Shown here piece by piece: positions 54,541 through 64,000 of a stretch of 64,000 nucleotides of DNA (the first letter of the stretch is position 1; each line of letters begins with the position of its first letter). Below the pieces are notes generated by a model. That model was not told the origin of the DNA and ran no database searches. It was given only the letters and a program-made list of their open reading frames with translations. A program made the translations under genes and the position numbers. Source of the DNA: Rhodosalinus halophilus (GTDB lineage Bacteria > Pseudomonadota > Alphaproteobacteria > Rhodobacterales > Rhodobacteraceae); contig NZ_QNTQ01000006.1 of assembly GCF_003298775.1 (NCBI RefSeq), positions 124,001 to 188,000 on the forward strand, read 5' to 3'.

Positions 54541-55752
54541 TCACGCCGCGAGCAGAGCCTTGAGGTCGGTCGCAGGGTCCGCGATCGCCGCGGGATCGGG
54601 CGACTTGCCCGCCTCGATCAGGCGCTTGCCGACCATGTAGTCGCGCGGTGCGTTCATCGCGTCCACGGCGATCAGGCGGTCGCCCGCGAAATACCAGTGC
54701 GAGGCCGAGAGGTCCGATGCGCCGGGCCGCACCGCGACCCGCGTATAGCCGGCGTTGAGCCCGGCGATCTGAAGCTTCACGTCGTATTGGTCCGACCAGA
54801 ACCAGGGGTGCGGGTCGTAGGGCGTGTCCGCGCCGAGCATGTTGCGCGCCACCGCCTCGGCCTGATCGATGGCGTTCTGCACGCTCTCCAGGCGGATGCG
54901 CGCGCCGCGCCAGGGAAAGCTCGCGCAGTCGCCTGCCGCCCAGATCGCGGGGTCGGAGGTGCGGCCCAGCTCGTCCGTCGCGATCCCGTTGTCGATGGTC
55001 AGCCCCGCCGACTCGGCCAGCGCCGTGGCCGGCGTGATGCCGATGCCCACGATGACGAGGTCGAGATCGAGTTCCGCGCCGTCCGCGAGCACCGCGCCGG
55101 TCACGTGATCCTCGCCGGTGAGCCGGTCGAGCGCGGTGCCCTCGCGGATGTCCACGCCCCTTGCGCGGTGCAGCCCGCGGAACCAGTCGGCCGTCTCGGG
55201 GGCCGCGACACGGCCGAGGATCCGCGGCGCAGCCTCGATCAGCGTGACCTCCATGCCCGCGGTGCGGCAGACCGCCGCCGCCTCGAGCCCGATGTAGCCG
55301 CCGCCCACCACCAGCGCGCGCGCGCCGGGCCGGATGGCGGGCGCCATTTCGTCCACATCCGCCAGCGTGCGCACGACGTGCACGCCGCGCAGCTCGCCGC
55401 CCATCGCGCCGGGCAGGCGGCGGGGAACCGCGCCGGTGCAGAGCGCCAGGGCGTCGTAAGGCAGGGCCTGTCCCCCGGCGATCACGCGACGGTCGGCGCG
55501 GTCGATGGCGACCACCGTCTCGTCGAGGTGCAGGTCGATCCCGTTCTCGGCGTAGAAGCTTTCCGGGCGGAGATAGAGCCGCTCGAGCGCCATCTCGCCC
55601 ATCAGGTATTTCTTGGACAGCGGCGGGCGCTGGTAGGGCGGCGCGTGCTCTTCACCGATCAGCGTGAGGCTGCCGGTGTAGCCCTCGGCGCGCAGCTTCG
55701 CCACCAGGGCGGCGCCCGCCTGTCCGGCGCCGACGACGACCACGTTCTGCAT
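54541..55752 (-). CDS. FAD-dependent ferredoxin reductase-like oxidoreductase
   Basis: A 403-residue flavoprotein. The FAD motif GAGQAGAALVAKLR is at the N-terminus, the NADH motif VVGGGYIGLEAAAV is at about 150, and the second FAD contact GIATDELGRTSDPAIWAAGD follows, with a C-terminal reductase domain. It fits the rhodocoxin/putidaredoxin reductase group that passes electrons to [2Fe-2S] ferredoxins. No ferredoxin or P450 gene is in the neighbourhood. ATG 55752 is the conserved start. A peroxiredoxin gene is divergent. Confidence 0.88.
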   Translation of the reverse strand: MQNVVVVGAGQAGAALVAKLRAEGYTGSLTLIGEEHAPPYQRPPLSKKYLMGEMALERLYLRPESFYAENGIDLHLDETVVAIDRADRRVIAGGQALPYDALALCTGAVPRRLPGAMGGELRGVHVVRTLADVDEMAPAIRPGARALVVGGGYIGLEAAAVCRTAGMEVTLIEAAPRILGRVAAPETADWFRGLHRARGVDIREGTALDRLTGEDHVTGAVLADGAELDLDLVIVGIGITPATALAESAGLTIDNGIATDELGRTSDPAIWAAGDCASFPWRGARIRLESVQNAIDQAEAVARNMLGADTPYDPHPWFWSDQYDVKLQIAGLNAGYTRVAVRPGASDLSASHWYFAGDRLIAVDAMNAPRDYMVGKRLIEAGKSPDPAAIADPATDLKALLAA

Positions 55753-55844
55753 CCTGTCCGCGCCCCCTTTTTCCGTTGGTCCCCGCGCCGGGCGGAGCCT
55801 ATATCCTGCCCGGTGCAAATGGCAATTCCGCGAAGGAGAGGACG

Positions 55845-56330
55845 ATGATCTCAGTCGGCGACACGCTGCCGGAGGCGACGCTCATGGCGATGGGGGCCGA
55901 GGGGCCGGCCCCGGTCTCGATCGGGGACAAGGTGAAGGGGCGCAAGGTCGTGATCTTCGCCGTGCCCGGCGCCTACACGCCCACCTGTCACTCGGCGCAT
56001 GTGCCGAGCTTCGTGCGCACGAAGGGGCAGTTCGACGAGAAGGGCGTGGACGAGATCATCTGCGTCTCGGTCAACGACGCCTTCGTGATGGATTCCTGGG
56101 GCGAGGCGACCGGCGCGAGCGCGGCCGGGATCACCATGCTGGCCGATCCGCTGTCGGAGTTCACCAAGGCCATCGGGATGGACTTCGACGCGCCGCCGGC
56201 GGGGCTCATGGGTCGGTCGAAGCGCTACGCGATGCTCGTCGAGGACGGCAAGGTGACGCTGCTGCACCTCGAGGAAAACCCCGGCGCCTGCGAGACCTCG
56301 GCCGGCGAGGGCCTGCTCGCCGCGATGTGA
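55845..56330 (+). CDS. peroxiredoxin (Prx5/glutaredoxin-linked type)
   Basis: A 161-residue peroxidase of the Prx5 group. Peroxidatic Cys48 is in YTPTCHSAHVPSF and a second Cys149 in NPGACETSAGEG may act as resolving residue. AAGGAGAGG precedes ATG 55845. It reduces peroxides in the cytoplasm. A convergent dyad terminator lies downstream. Confidence 0.92.
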   Translation: MISVGDTLPEATLMAMGAEGPAPVSIGDKVKGRKVVIFAVPGAYTPTCHSAHVPSFVRTKGQFDEKGVDEIICVSVNDAFVMDSWGEATGASAAGITMLADPLSEFTKAIGMDFDAPPAGLMGRSKRYAMLVEDGKVTLLHLEENPGACETSAGEGLLAAM

Positions 56331-56337
56331 GCGGCGC

Positions 56338-56400
56338 GCTCGGTCGCCCCTCGGCGGGGCTCCTCGCGAGGAGCGCCCGCAAGGGCGCGACCGAGCCTTT
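56338..56400. terminator. nested dyads between converging peroxiredoxin and phhB genes
   Basis: The outer arms GCTCGGTCGC (56338-56347) and GCGACCGAGC (56387-56396) are exact complements, and a perfect 16-bp palindrome GCTCCTCGCGAGGAGC (56359-56374) lies inside. CCTTT follows on the plus strand. Bases 56366-56391 are the inverse of the 26-bp repeat at 32627-32652. Confidence 0.75.
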
Positions 56401-56405
56401 CCCGG

Positions 56406-56698
56406 TCAGCCCGCGAGCTGGTCCATCTTGCGCGCGAGCTTGGCGTCGAGCGACGACAGACCGCCCACGTCATGCGTCGAAAGCGTGACCTCGACCGTCT
56501 TGTAGACGTTGAACCATTCGGGGTGGTGGTCCCATTTCTCGGCCCAGAGCGCCGCGCGCGTCATGAAGCCGAAGGCCTCGACGAAATTGGCGAACTCATA
56601 GGTCTTGGTGATCGCGTCGCGCCCCTCGACCATCTTCCACCCCGCCTCGAAGAGCGGCGCCAGCATGGTCTCGCGGCCCGTGTCGCTGAGAAGCTCGG

Positions 56699-56702
<4 letters not shown>
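56406..56702 (-). CDS. phhB: pterin-4a-carbinolamine dehydratase
   Basis: A 98-residue enzyme that recycles 4a-hydroxytetrahydrobiopterin. The motif [12 protein letters not shown]-type region appears here as [20 protein letters not shown], and the active-site His pair is in KWDHHPEW. There is no phenylalanine hydroxylase gene in the window, so it may serve molybdopterin or another pterin. Its ATG overlaps the acetyltransferase stop by four bases. Confidence 0.92.
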
Positions 56703-57886
<1,184 letters not shown>

Positions 57887-57930
57887 CGCGTCCCCTCGGA
57901 CCCTTCAATCTGGGCCGCCGGCCGGGCGGA

Positions 57931-58695
57931 TCAAGCGGGGATCGCCGCCGCGTAGCCTTCGAAGGTCACGTTGTCGGCCACGCGGCGCGCGTCCTGCTCG
58001 GCCTCTTCCGAGCGGATCGTCCAGCACAGCACCGGCATTCCCCGCGCCTTGAGCGCGGCGATGCGCGGGTTGTCGAGATCCCTGGCTTCGTGGCTGACGA
58101 AAACGGCCCCGCTCGCCTCCAGTTCCGGCATCCCGCGCAGATGCGCGCGCAGGGTCTCGGGGAAATGCGGCCAGAGCTCCGCGTCGAAGACGCTGGTCGT
58201 CAGGCCGCGCGGAAGATGCGGCGCCAGCTCGCCCATGCGGCGCACGGAATGCCCGTTGAAGGACATCACCGCCACCGGCCCCGCGTAGTCCGCGAGCGCC
58301 CGCGCCGCGGCCGCTTCCAGCGCGCCGACGTCGGGGCCCATCCGCCCGTCCTGATCCTTGATCTCGACCAGCAGGGGCGCGCGGCCGTTCACGATCCCCA
58401 GGATGTCGCCGAGCGTCGGGATACCCTCGCCGTCGCCGCCCGAGAGCGGGATGCGCGAAAGCTCGTCGGCGCTGCGGGCGCCGACTGCGCCCCGCTCGCC
58501 TGTCAGGCGGCCGAGATCGTAGTCGTGGAAGACCATCGCCTGCCCGTCGGACGAGAGCTGCAGGTCGATCTCGACGGCATAGCCGGCCGCGACCGCCGCG
58601 CGCACGGCGGCGCGGCTGTTCTCGGGCCGCCCGGGTCCGTGCAGCGCGCGATGCGCGACGGGCCGGCGCAGGAACTCGGGGTGCAGCGTCGTCAT
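57931..58695 (-). CDS. glycerophosphodiester phosphodiesterase
   Basis: A 254-residue TIM-barrel phosphodiesterase. The catalytic [35 protein letters not shown] and LLVEIKDQ residues are visible. It lacks a signal peptide and so acts in the cytoplasm (UgpQ-like), releasing glycerol 3-phosphate from phospholipid headgroup diesters. The ATG overlaps the ridA stop by four bases. Confidence 0.9.
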   Translation of the reverse strand: MTTLHPEFLRRPVAHRALHGPGRPENSRAAVRAAVAAGYAVEIDLQLSSDGQAMVFHDYDLGRLTGERGAVGARSADELSRIPLSGGDGEGIPTLGDILGIVNGRAPLLVEIKDQDGRMGPDVGALEAAAARALADYAGPVAVMSFNGHSVRRMGELAPHLPRGLTTSVFDAELWPHFPETLRAHLRGMPELEASGAVFVSHEARDLDNPRIAALKARGMPVLCWTIRSEEAEQDARRVADNVTFEGYAAAIPA

Positions 58696-59156
58696 GCGAT
58701 TTCGAAGATACCTTCGATCTCCACCGCGACGCCCAGCGGCAGCGCGCCCGCCGAGACCGCCGATCGCGCGTGCCGCCCCGCCTCGCCCAGCGCCTCGACC
58801 AGGAAATCGGAGGCCCCGTTCACCACCTTGGGCTGCTCGGTGAAATCGGGCGTGGAATTCACGAAACCGGTGAGCTTCACCACGCGCTTCAGCCGGTCCA
58901 GATCGCCGTCGCAGGCCGCCTTGACCTGCGCGAGCAGCATCAGCGCGCAGCGCTTCGCGGCAGCCGCGCCAGCCTCTGTATCGAGGTCCGCGCCCAGCTT
59001 GCCGGTGATGAGCCGCCCCGTCTCGTCCATCGAGATCTGGCCCGAAACGTAGAGCAGGCCGCCCGCCTGCACGAAGGGCACATAGTTCGCCGCCGGCGCG
59101 CTCGCCTCCGGCAGCTCTATCCCCAGTTCCCTGAGCCGCGCCTCGTGTCCGGCCAT
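58692..59156 (-). CDS. RidA family protein
   Basis: A 154-residue protein of the RidA/YjgF family, which hydrolyses reactive enamine/imine intermediates of PLP enzymes. It shows FVQAGGLLYVSGQISMDETG and a C-terminal ARSAVSAGALPLGVAVEIEGI. The length and the N-terminus place it in the longer subgroup (about 150 residues). The Arg before the SAV motif is present. ATG 59156 has GGAGG at a better distance than ATG 59168. Confidence 0.9.
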   Translation of the reverse strand: MAGHEARLRELGIELPEASAPAANYVPFVQAGGLLYVSGQISMDETGRLITGKLGADLDTEAGAAAAKRCALMLLAQVKAACDGDLDRLKRVVKLTGFVNSTPDFTEQPKVVNGASDFLVEALGEAGRHARSAVSAGALPLGVAVEIEGIFEIA

Positions 59157-59529
59157 CGCCGCCTCCATCCTCCGGTTTACGTTCGCGCAGGACGCTACAT
59201 CCTGCGCGCGGCATGCGAAAGCGCGATTCCCTGCGCGACGGCGGGGCGCTCGCACCCGCGGGGAGTCTTCGACCGGGATGCTCTTCGACACGCGGCACGC
59301 TCGCGCGCGCTCGAAGCGCTGCATGAGCGCATTCTTGCCGCCGCCGCGACCCCCGGTGCGCGCACCGCTGGAGCGACGGAAGGCCTTGCATCCGCGGCAC
59401 GCCCCGACGCAGTTGAACATGGTCGGCGCATGGGCTGGAGCCTGGCCGCGCCGAACGGGGCCCGAAGGGCGCATGGGCATTGCAGCGGAGGCTGCTAGGT
59501 AGCAAGTTGGATCAGCCTGAACGAGAAAG
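59157..59529. other. 373-base gap between ridA and mlaA
   Basis: The gap carries the divergent control regions. A perfect 9-bp hairpin lies at 59184-59208 in the ridA leader. The minus strand is open throughout, but its codons do not show the local bias and no domain is recognised. A purine-rich GAACGAGAAAG precedes the mlaA ATG. I see no convincing gene. Confidence 0.4.
59184..59208 (-). promoter_or_regulatory. hairpin in the ridA leader
   Basis: CGCGCAGGA (59184-59192) and TCCTGCGCG (59200-59208) are exact complements around a seven-base loop, 27 bases before the ridA ATG. It could influence initiation or end a transcript from upstream. Confidence 0.35.
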
Positions 59530-60318
59530 ATGATCGGAACCTTGTCGACATTCCGCACCTTCGCCCGTCCGCGACGTACCGCGCTTTCCGCGCTCCTCGT
59601 CGCCTGCTCGCTCGCACTTGCCGGCTGTTCGACGCCGCCCGGCGGCGAGGGGGTGGTGCACGACCCCTACGAGACGCAGAACCGCAGGGTGCACGACTTC
59701 AACCGCGCCTTCGACCGGACGGTCGTGCGCCCGCTCTCCCGCGGGGCGGGCGGCGACGGCGAGCAATCCGACCTCGCGATCGCGGCCGTCAATTTCGCGG
59801 ACAATCTCGGCGCGCCGCAGAATGCCGTGAACCGGCTGCTGCAGGGCGAGCTGGGCCTTGCGGGCCGCAATCTCTGGCGCTTCACGGTCAACACGACGCT
59901 GGGTTTCGGCGGGCTCTTCGACGTGGCGGCGGATTTCGGCATCGAGCCCGACGACACCGACTTCGGCGAGACGCTTTACGTCTGGGGCGTTCCCGAGGGC
60001 GCCTACCAGGAGCTGCCGATCCTCGGCCCCTCGACCGAGCGGCGGACGGCCGGGCGCGTCGTCGATCTTTTCACCAATCCGCTCAGCTCCGTGCTCACCC
60101 ATGACGAAAGGGCCTATGCCCGCGCCGCGCGGATCACCGGGCGCGTGCTCGAGCGCGGGCGCTACGGCGGCGCCGTCGACTCGGTCCTGCACGAAAGCGC
60201 CGACAGCTACGCGCAGAGCCGGCTGATCTATCTGCAGAACCGCCGCTTCGAGCTGTCTGGCGGCGCCGCGTCCGAGACGGATTTCACCGACCCCTACGAG
60301 GAACTCTATGGCGAATGA
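59530..60318 (+). CDS. mlaA: phospholipid-binding lipoprotein MlaA
   Basis: A 262-residue outer-membrane lipoprotein of the Mla lipid-asymmetry system. The lipobox LALAGC puts the lipidated Cys at 33. The VacJ domain shows DPYETQNRRVHDFNRAFDR, NFADNLGAPQNAVNRLLQG, ADFGIEPDDTDFGETLYVWG and LTHDERAY. It passes mislocalised phospholipids to MlaC, which is encoded next with an 11-base overlap. Confidence 0.93.
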   Translation: MIGTLSTFRTFARPRRTALSALLVACSLALAGCSTPPGGEGVVHDPYETQNRRVHDFNRAFDRTVVRPLSRGAGGDGEQSDLAIAAVNFADNLGAPQNAVNRLLQGELGLAGRNLWRFTVNTTLGFGGLFDVAADFGIEPDDTDFGETLYVWGVPEGAYQELPILGPSTERRTAGRVVDLFTNPLSSVLTHDERAYARAARITGRVLERGRYGGAVDSVLHESADSYAQSRLIYLQNRRFELSGGAASETDFTDPYEELYGE

Positions 60319-60913
60319 CATCACACGCCGCGCGGCCATTTGCGCAATCGCGGGCGGCGCCGGCCTCGCGTGGTGGCCGGGCGCGGCGGTTGCGCTGACC
60401 GAGGCGCGGGCGCGGTCGCTCGTCCAGTCGCTCGTGAACGAGATCAACGCGGTGATCGCGTCCGGCAAGTCCGAGCAGGCGATGTATCGCGACTTCGAGC
60501 GCATCTTCGCGCGCTACGCCGATGTGCCGACCGTCGCGCTCTATACGCTCGGTGTCGATGGGCGCAGCGCGACCGCCGCGCAGAAACGCGCCTACATCGA
60601 CGCCTTCCGCGGCTACATCGCCCGCAAATACGGCTCGCGCTTCCGCGAGTTCATCGGCGGACGGCTCGAGGTCGAGAGCGTCCAGCAGATCAAGAACTAC
60701 TACCAGGTCCGCACCATCGCCTATCTGCGCGGCGAGGATCCGTTCTTCGTGGATTTTCACGTCTCCGACCGCTCGGGCGAGGATCGCTTCTTCAACATGT
60801 TCATCGAAGGGGTGAACATGCTGCTGACCGAACGCGAGGAGATCGGCGCGATGCTCGACCGGCGCGGGCGCGATCTGGACCGGCTGATCGCCGATCTGCG
60901 CACGATGGGCTGA
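60308..60913 (+). CDS. mlaC: periplasmic phospholipid shuttle MlaC
   Basis: A 201-residue periplasmic protein of the Tgt2/MlaC family (PF05494). The N-terminus TRRAAICAIAGGAGLAWWPG resembles a twin-arginine signal. The body has KRAYIDAFRGYIARKYGSRF and INDVVIEGVNML-type residues (here NMFIEGVNMLLTEREEIGAM). It carries lipid between MlaA and the inner-membrane MlaFEDB, which is not in the window. Confidence 0.92.
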   Translation: MANDITRRAAICAIAGGAGLAWWPGAAVALTEARARSLVQSLVNEINAVIASGKSEQAMYRDFERIFARYADVPTVALYTLGVDGRSATAAQKRAYIDAFRGYIARKYGSRFREFIGGRLEVESVQQIKNYYQVRTIAYLRGEDPFFVDFHVSDRSGEDRFFNMFIEGVNMLLTEREEIGAMLDRRGRDLDRLIADLRTMG

Positions 60914-60918
60914 CGCCC

Positions 60919-63102
60919 TCAGCGCCGACCGCCGCCCCCGAATAGTTCCTGTAGAACCTGTTCCAGCACGGTCTCGCCGACGTCCCCGGGTCGCGTATCG
61001 CGCGGGGTCTGGCGGGACGTCTCGGGACGCGGCGGAGGGCGCAGCATGGGCAGCGGGCGCGGCTCGAGACCCTCGTGGACGCGCAGCATGGTCTCGCGCC
61101 AGATCTCTGCCGGCAGACCTCCGCCCGTGACGCCGGTCAGGGGCGTGTTGTCGTCGTAGCCCATCCAGACGCCGGCGACGTAGTCGGAGGTGAAGCCGAC
61201 GAACCACGCGTCGCGCGCCGCCTGCGTCGTGCCGGTCTTGCCGGCCGCCTCGCGGCCCTCCAGCCGGGCGCGCTGCCCGGTGCCCTGGCTCACGACCTTT
61301 TCCATCATGTAGATAAGCTCGCGCGCGGCCTCCTCACGGATCACCCGCTCGCGGATGCCGCCGCCCGTGTTGTCGATAAGCGGCTCGTCGTCGCCCTTCA
61401 GCCGCAGGTCGACGATGCCGTAGGGCGTGACCGCCGAGCCGCCGTTCAGGATGCCGGCATAGGCGCCGGTCATCTCCAGCAGAGTGGATTCGGAGGCGCC
61501 CAGCGCCAGCGCGGGTCCGTCGGCCAGGTCGCTTTCGAGCCCGAAATCCGAGGCGACGGAGCGCACGTTCTCGCGCCCGACCTGTTCGGAGATCTTCACC
61601 GCGGGGATGTTCAGTGACCGGGCGAGCGCCTCGGTCAGCGTGACCGGGCCGTAGAAATTGTCCGAATAGTTCTCGGGGCTCCACGGTCCCGAGCCGGGGA
61701 TGTCGATGGTGATGGGCTCGTCCACAACGACGTCGTCATGGTGCCAGCCGAGCTCGAGCGCGGTGGCGTAGACGAAGGGCTTGAAGGCAGAGCCCGTCTG
61801 CCGGTTGGCCTGCGTCGCGCGGTTGAACACGCCCGAGACGCGCAGCTTGCGCCCGCCGACCATCGCGCGCACCGCCCCGTCGGCGCTCATCACGACGATG
61901 GCCGCCTGCGCTTCCGATCCCTCGCGCACCTTGGTTTCAAAGACATGGACCAGCGCCTCCTCGGCGGCCTCCTGAATGCGCTGGTCGAGCGTGGTACGGA
62001 TCACCACGTCCTCTGTGGTGTCCCGGGTCAGGTATTCCGGTGTCGACGACATGAGCCAGTCGGCGAAATAGCCGCCCGCGCGGGCCTCGGCCGCCTCCGA
62101 CAGGCCGGCGGGCTCCGACAGCGCCTGCGCGGCCTGGGCCTGCGTCAGATAGCCCTGATCCTCCATCAGCCGCACGACCACCGCGGCCCGGTCCCGCGAT
62201 CGCTGAAGGTTGTTGGTCGGCGCGAGTGCGGTGGGCGCCGTCAGAAGCCCGGCGAGCATCGCCGCCTCCGCCGGGTCCACCGCTGCGGCAGGCTTGCCGA
62301 AGAAGCGCTGCGCGGCCGCCTCGGCGCCATAGGCCCCGCCGCCCATGTAGGCGCGGTTGAGATAGATCGAGAGGATCTCGTCCTTGGAGTACTTCGCCTC
62401 CATCGCCATGGCGTAGAGCGCCTCGCGTATCTTGCGCCAGAGCGTGGTCTGGCGACAGGAGGCCTCGTAGGCGGACTCGCTCTCGTAGACCTCCGGGTCG
62501 TATTCGTTGCCGAGGCAGAGGAGTTTGGCGGTCTGTTGCGTGATGGTCGAGCCGCCGTGCCCCTCGAGCGGCCCGCGGCCCTCGCTCAGGTTGATCCGGA
62601 TGGCCCCCGCAATGCCGATGGGGTCCACGCCGGGATGCATGTAGAAGCGCTTGTCCTCGGTCGCGATCACCGCATGCTTGAGATGCGGCGAGACGCTGCC
62701 GGCGGTGACCGCCCCGCCGAATTGCGCGCCGCGCCAGGCGAAGACTGTTCCCTCCCGGTCGAGCATGGTGACGGAGCCGCGCGGTCGGCCGTCGAGCAGT
62801 TCCTGCATGCCGGGAAGGGTGGAGTAGTAGTAGGCCACGCCGCCGCCGATCATGAGCGCGACGATCAGGCTCACACGCCATGTAAAGCCCCAGACGAGCC
62901 GCCACACGAAGGCGAGCACCGCGCCGGCCGGACCGCGGCGGCGCGGTGTAGCCCGTCGGGAGGGCGCCTTCTTGACGGTCTTTCGCGCTGCAGGCTTGCG
63001 CGAGCGCGCCCCGTTCTTGCCGGAGCCCTTGCCGGCGCGCCCCTTGCGCGGCGCACTGCGCGTCGCCGTCAGACGCGGAGGTCTCCGGCCTGAATCACTC
63101 AT
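60919..63102 (-). CDS. class A penicillin-binding protein (PBP1A-like)
   Basis: A 727-residue bifunctional peptidoglycan synthase. A basic N-terminal tail (about 1-60, rich in Lys/Arg) precedes one membrane segment (about 72-95). The GT51 domain has the catalytic Glu in ATEDKRFYMHPGVD and GGSTITQQTAKLL. The transpeptidase has active Ser in TGSAFKPF, SLN, and KTGTT. A Pro-rich C-terminal tail follows. The stop lies six bases from the converging mlaC stop. Confidence 0.94.
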   Translation of the reverse strand: MSDSGRRPPRLTATRSAPRKGRAGKGSGKNGARSRKPAARKTVKKAPSRRATPRRRGPAGAVLAFVWRLVWGFTWRVSLIVALMIGGGVAYYYSTLPGMQELLDGRPRGSVTMLDREGTVFAWRGAQFGGAVTAGSVSPHLKHAVIATEDKRFYMHPGVDPIGIAGAIRINLSEGRGPLEGHGGSTITQQTAKLLCLGNEYDPEVYESESAYEASCRQTTLWRKIREALYAMAMEAKYSKDEILSIYLNRAYMGGGAYGAEAAAQRFFGKPAAAVDPAEAAMLAGLLTAPTALAPTNNLQRSRDRAAVVVRLMEDQGYLTQAQAAQALSEPAGLSEAAEARAGGYFADWLMSSTPEYLTRDTTEDVVIRTTLDQRIQEAAEEALVHVFETKVREGSEAQAAIVVMSADGAVRAMVGGRKLRVSGVFNRATQANRQTGSAFKPFVYATALELGWHHDDVVVDEPITIDIPGSGPWSPENYSDNFYGPVTLTEALARSLNIPAVKISEQVGRENVRSVASDFGLESDLADGPALALGASESTLLEMTGAYAGILNGGSAVTPYGIVDLRLKGDDEPLIDNTGGGIRERVIREEAARELIYMMEKVVSQGTGQRARLEGREAAGKTGTTQAARDAWFVGFTSDYVAGVWMGYDDNTPLTGVTGGGLPAEIWRETMLRVHEGLEPRPLPMLRPPPRPETSRQTPRDTRPGDVGETVLEQVLQELFGGGGRR

Positions 63103-63208
63103 CTCTGCCCGTCCTGCACCTGCCTTTTGGCCGCAGAATAGCCGCTGAGGACACGGATGTAGAGCGATTACGCCTCATGCGCGAGTTCGTGACATGCCCA
63201 AAGAATAT

Positions 63209-63226
63209 GCAACAAGATCATGTTGC
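63209..63226. promoter_or_regulatory. GCAACA-N6-TGTTGC dyad upstream of glnK
   Basis: This 6-6-6 dyad lies in an AT-rich part of the glnK leader, 133 bases before the GTG start. An NtrC-type site is expected here. The sequence is not a close match to the E. coli NtrC consensus. Confidence 0.35.
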
Positions 63227-63358
63227 TCAGAATTTGTGCGATCGGTCTCGCCTCGCGCGTCTACCAGCCGCGGTGCGCTTTCCTCGCGCCGGGCGGCTGG
63301 CCTTTGCTGCATCTGCACAGTCGCAGGCGCCGCGCCTGCCAAAGCGAAGGGGATGCAG

Positions 63359-63697
63359 GTGAAACTGATCATAGCGACAATCAAGCCGTTCAAGCTGGAG
63401 GAGGTCCGGGAAGCCCTGACCGCCATCGGCGTGCGCGGCATGATGGTGACGGAGATCAAGGGCTTCGGCTCGCAATCCGGACACACGGAGATCTACCGCG
63501 GCGCCGAATACGCCGTGAACTTCGTGCCGAAGATCAAGCTGGAAATCGCGGTCGACGCGCCGATGGCCGACCAGGTGGTCGAGACCATCGCCAAGACCGC
63601 GCGCACCGGCAAGATCGGCGACGGCAAGATCTTCGTCCTCGATCTCGAACAGGCCGTGCGGGTGCGCACCGGCGAGACCAATGCGGACGCGCTCTGA
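63359..63697 (+). CDS. glnK: PII signal protein GlnK
   Basis: A 112-residue nitrogen-status sensor that blocks AmtB when ammonium is high. The start KLIIATIKPFKLEEVREAL and the T-loop GHTEIYRGAEY, with Tyr51 as the uridylylation site, are intact. GTG 63359 gives exactly the family length. ATG 63353 would add two residues. The partner amtB starts 34 bases downstream, the usual order. Confidence 0.93.
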   Translation: MKLIIATIKPFKLEEVREALTAIGVRGMMVTEIKGFGSQSGHTEIYRGAEYAVNFVPKIKLEIAVDAPMADQVVETIAKTARTGKIGDGKIFVLDLEQAVRVRTGETNADAL

Positions 63698-63731
63698 GCG
63701 CCGCGGGCAAACACCAAGAGGGGAAAAATCG

Positions 63732-64000
63732 ATGAAATTCATGCGAACTCTGGGCCTTGCGGGCGCGATGATCGCGCTTCCCGCGCTCGGCATGGCGCAG
63801 GAAGCCGAGGAGGCCGCGCCGATGCTGGTGCCGACCGATTCGGTCTTCATCTTCAACTCGCTGCTGTTCCTGATCGGGGGCTTCCTCGTGTTCTGGATGG
63901 CCGCCGGCTTCGCCATGCTCGAATCGGGCCTCGTGCGCTCGAAGAACGTGACGATGCAGCTGACCAAGAACATCGGGCTCTTCTCGGTCGCGGCGATCAT
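63732..64000 (+). CDS. amtB: ammonium transporter AmtB, 5' part
   Basis: The first 89 codons are present and the gene runs off the window. A signal peptide (about 1-22) is followed by the first membrane helices, FIFNSLLFLIGGFLVFWMAA and GFAMLESGLVRSKNVTMQL, which are typical of Amt proteins. A GAGGGG stretch precedes ATG 63732. Confidence 0.95.
   Translation, partial: MKFMRTLGLAGAMIALPALGMAQEAEEAAPMLVPTDSVFIFNSLLFLIGGFLVFWMAAGFAMLESGLVRSKNVTMQLTKNIGLFSVAAI

Noticed and set aside
59157-59558. Minus-strand open frame upstream of ridA with a Cys-rich stretch (CVGACRGCKAF) like a nuclear-receptor zinc finger
   Set aside because: Codon usage is unlike neighbouring genes, no ribosome binding site fits, and the likeness to a eukaryotic finger is short and surely chance.
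63280-63330. Sigma-54 promoter before glnK (CTGGCCTTTGCTGC)
   Set aside because: The spacing between GG and GC does not fit the -24/-12 rule.

Overview
The window is a piece of a high-GC alphaproteobacterial chromosome, most probably a member of the Rhodobacteraceae. The support is strong codon bias to G/C, Rhodobacteraceae-type gene families (a DUF2794 protein, an ALDH16-type double aldehyde dehydrogenase, an IalB-family protein, a Rhizobium etli-type asparaginase), a leader of the alphaproteobacterial serC type, and short dispersed GGGTATTT elements between genes. It is ordinary core chromosome. No insertion sequence, prophage, integrase, CRISPR array or rRNA operon is visible. One tRNA, tRNA-Pro(CGG), is present.

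Layout. 1-6.3 kb: two hotdog-fold (MaoC-like) proteins face a minus-strand operon with a branched-chain-amino-acid-type ABC transporter (substrate-binding protein, LivG, LivF, LivH, LivM) and an alpha/beta hydrolase. 6.4-18.9 kb: an unknown protein, dapE, rnr, an MltB-type lytic transglycosylase, deoC with an ALDH16, a cysteine synthase homologue on the other strand, an M17 aminopeptidase and an NlpC/P60 hydrolase. 19-24.5 kb: a class III aminotransferase, smpB, a sulfurtransferase, a class I aminotransferase, an acetyltransferase and a PPP-type phosphatase. 24.6-28.5 kb: the complete serine pathway, serA and serC divergent from serB. 28.6-34.7 kb: EF-hand protein, asparaginase, IalB protein, rlmN, two small unknown proteins, a LOG-family protein, dapD.

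34.7-43.6 kb: tRNA-Pro, leuB, a LysR regulator and its divergent epimerase-like gene, a lipoprotein/membrane protein pair, leuD, leuC, rsfS and rlmH. 43.7-50.5 kb: a lower-pathway phenylacetate cluster, paaI-paaJ-paaK-tetR diverging from paaZ-paaX around a dyad operator. The ring-epoxidase genes paaABCDE are not in the window. 50.6-64 kb: an adenosine kinase gene broken by one missing base, nth, an Ada-like regulator/methyltransferase, an OmpA lipoprotein, rsmD, a flavin reductase divergent from a peroxiredoxin, a pterin dehydratase with an acetyltransferase, a phosphodiesterase with RidA, mlaA-mlaC, a class A penicillin-binding protein, and glnK followed by the start of amtB.

The most useful non-gene signals are: the probable serC leader RNA; a hairpin that overlaps the ribosome binding site of a 74-residue protein; a 36-bp perfect palindrome after dapE; a 25-bp inverted repeat between serC and serA; a 26-bp repeat found both in a terminator and inside a coding sequence; and the GGGTATTT repeat family, one copy of which abuts the ALDH16 start codon.
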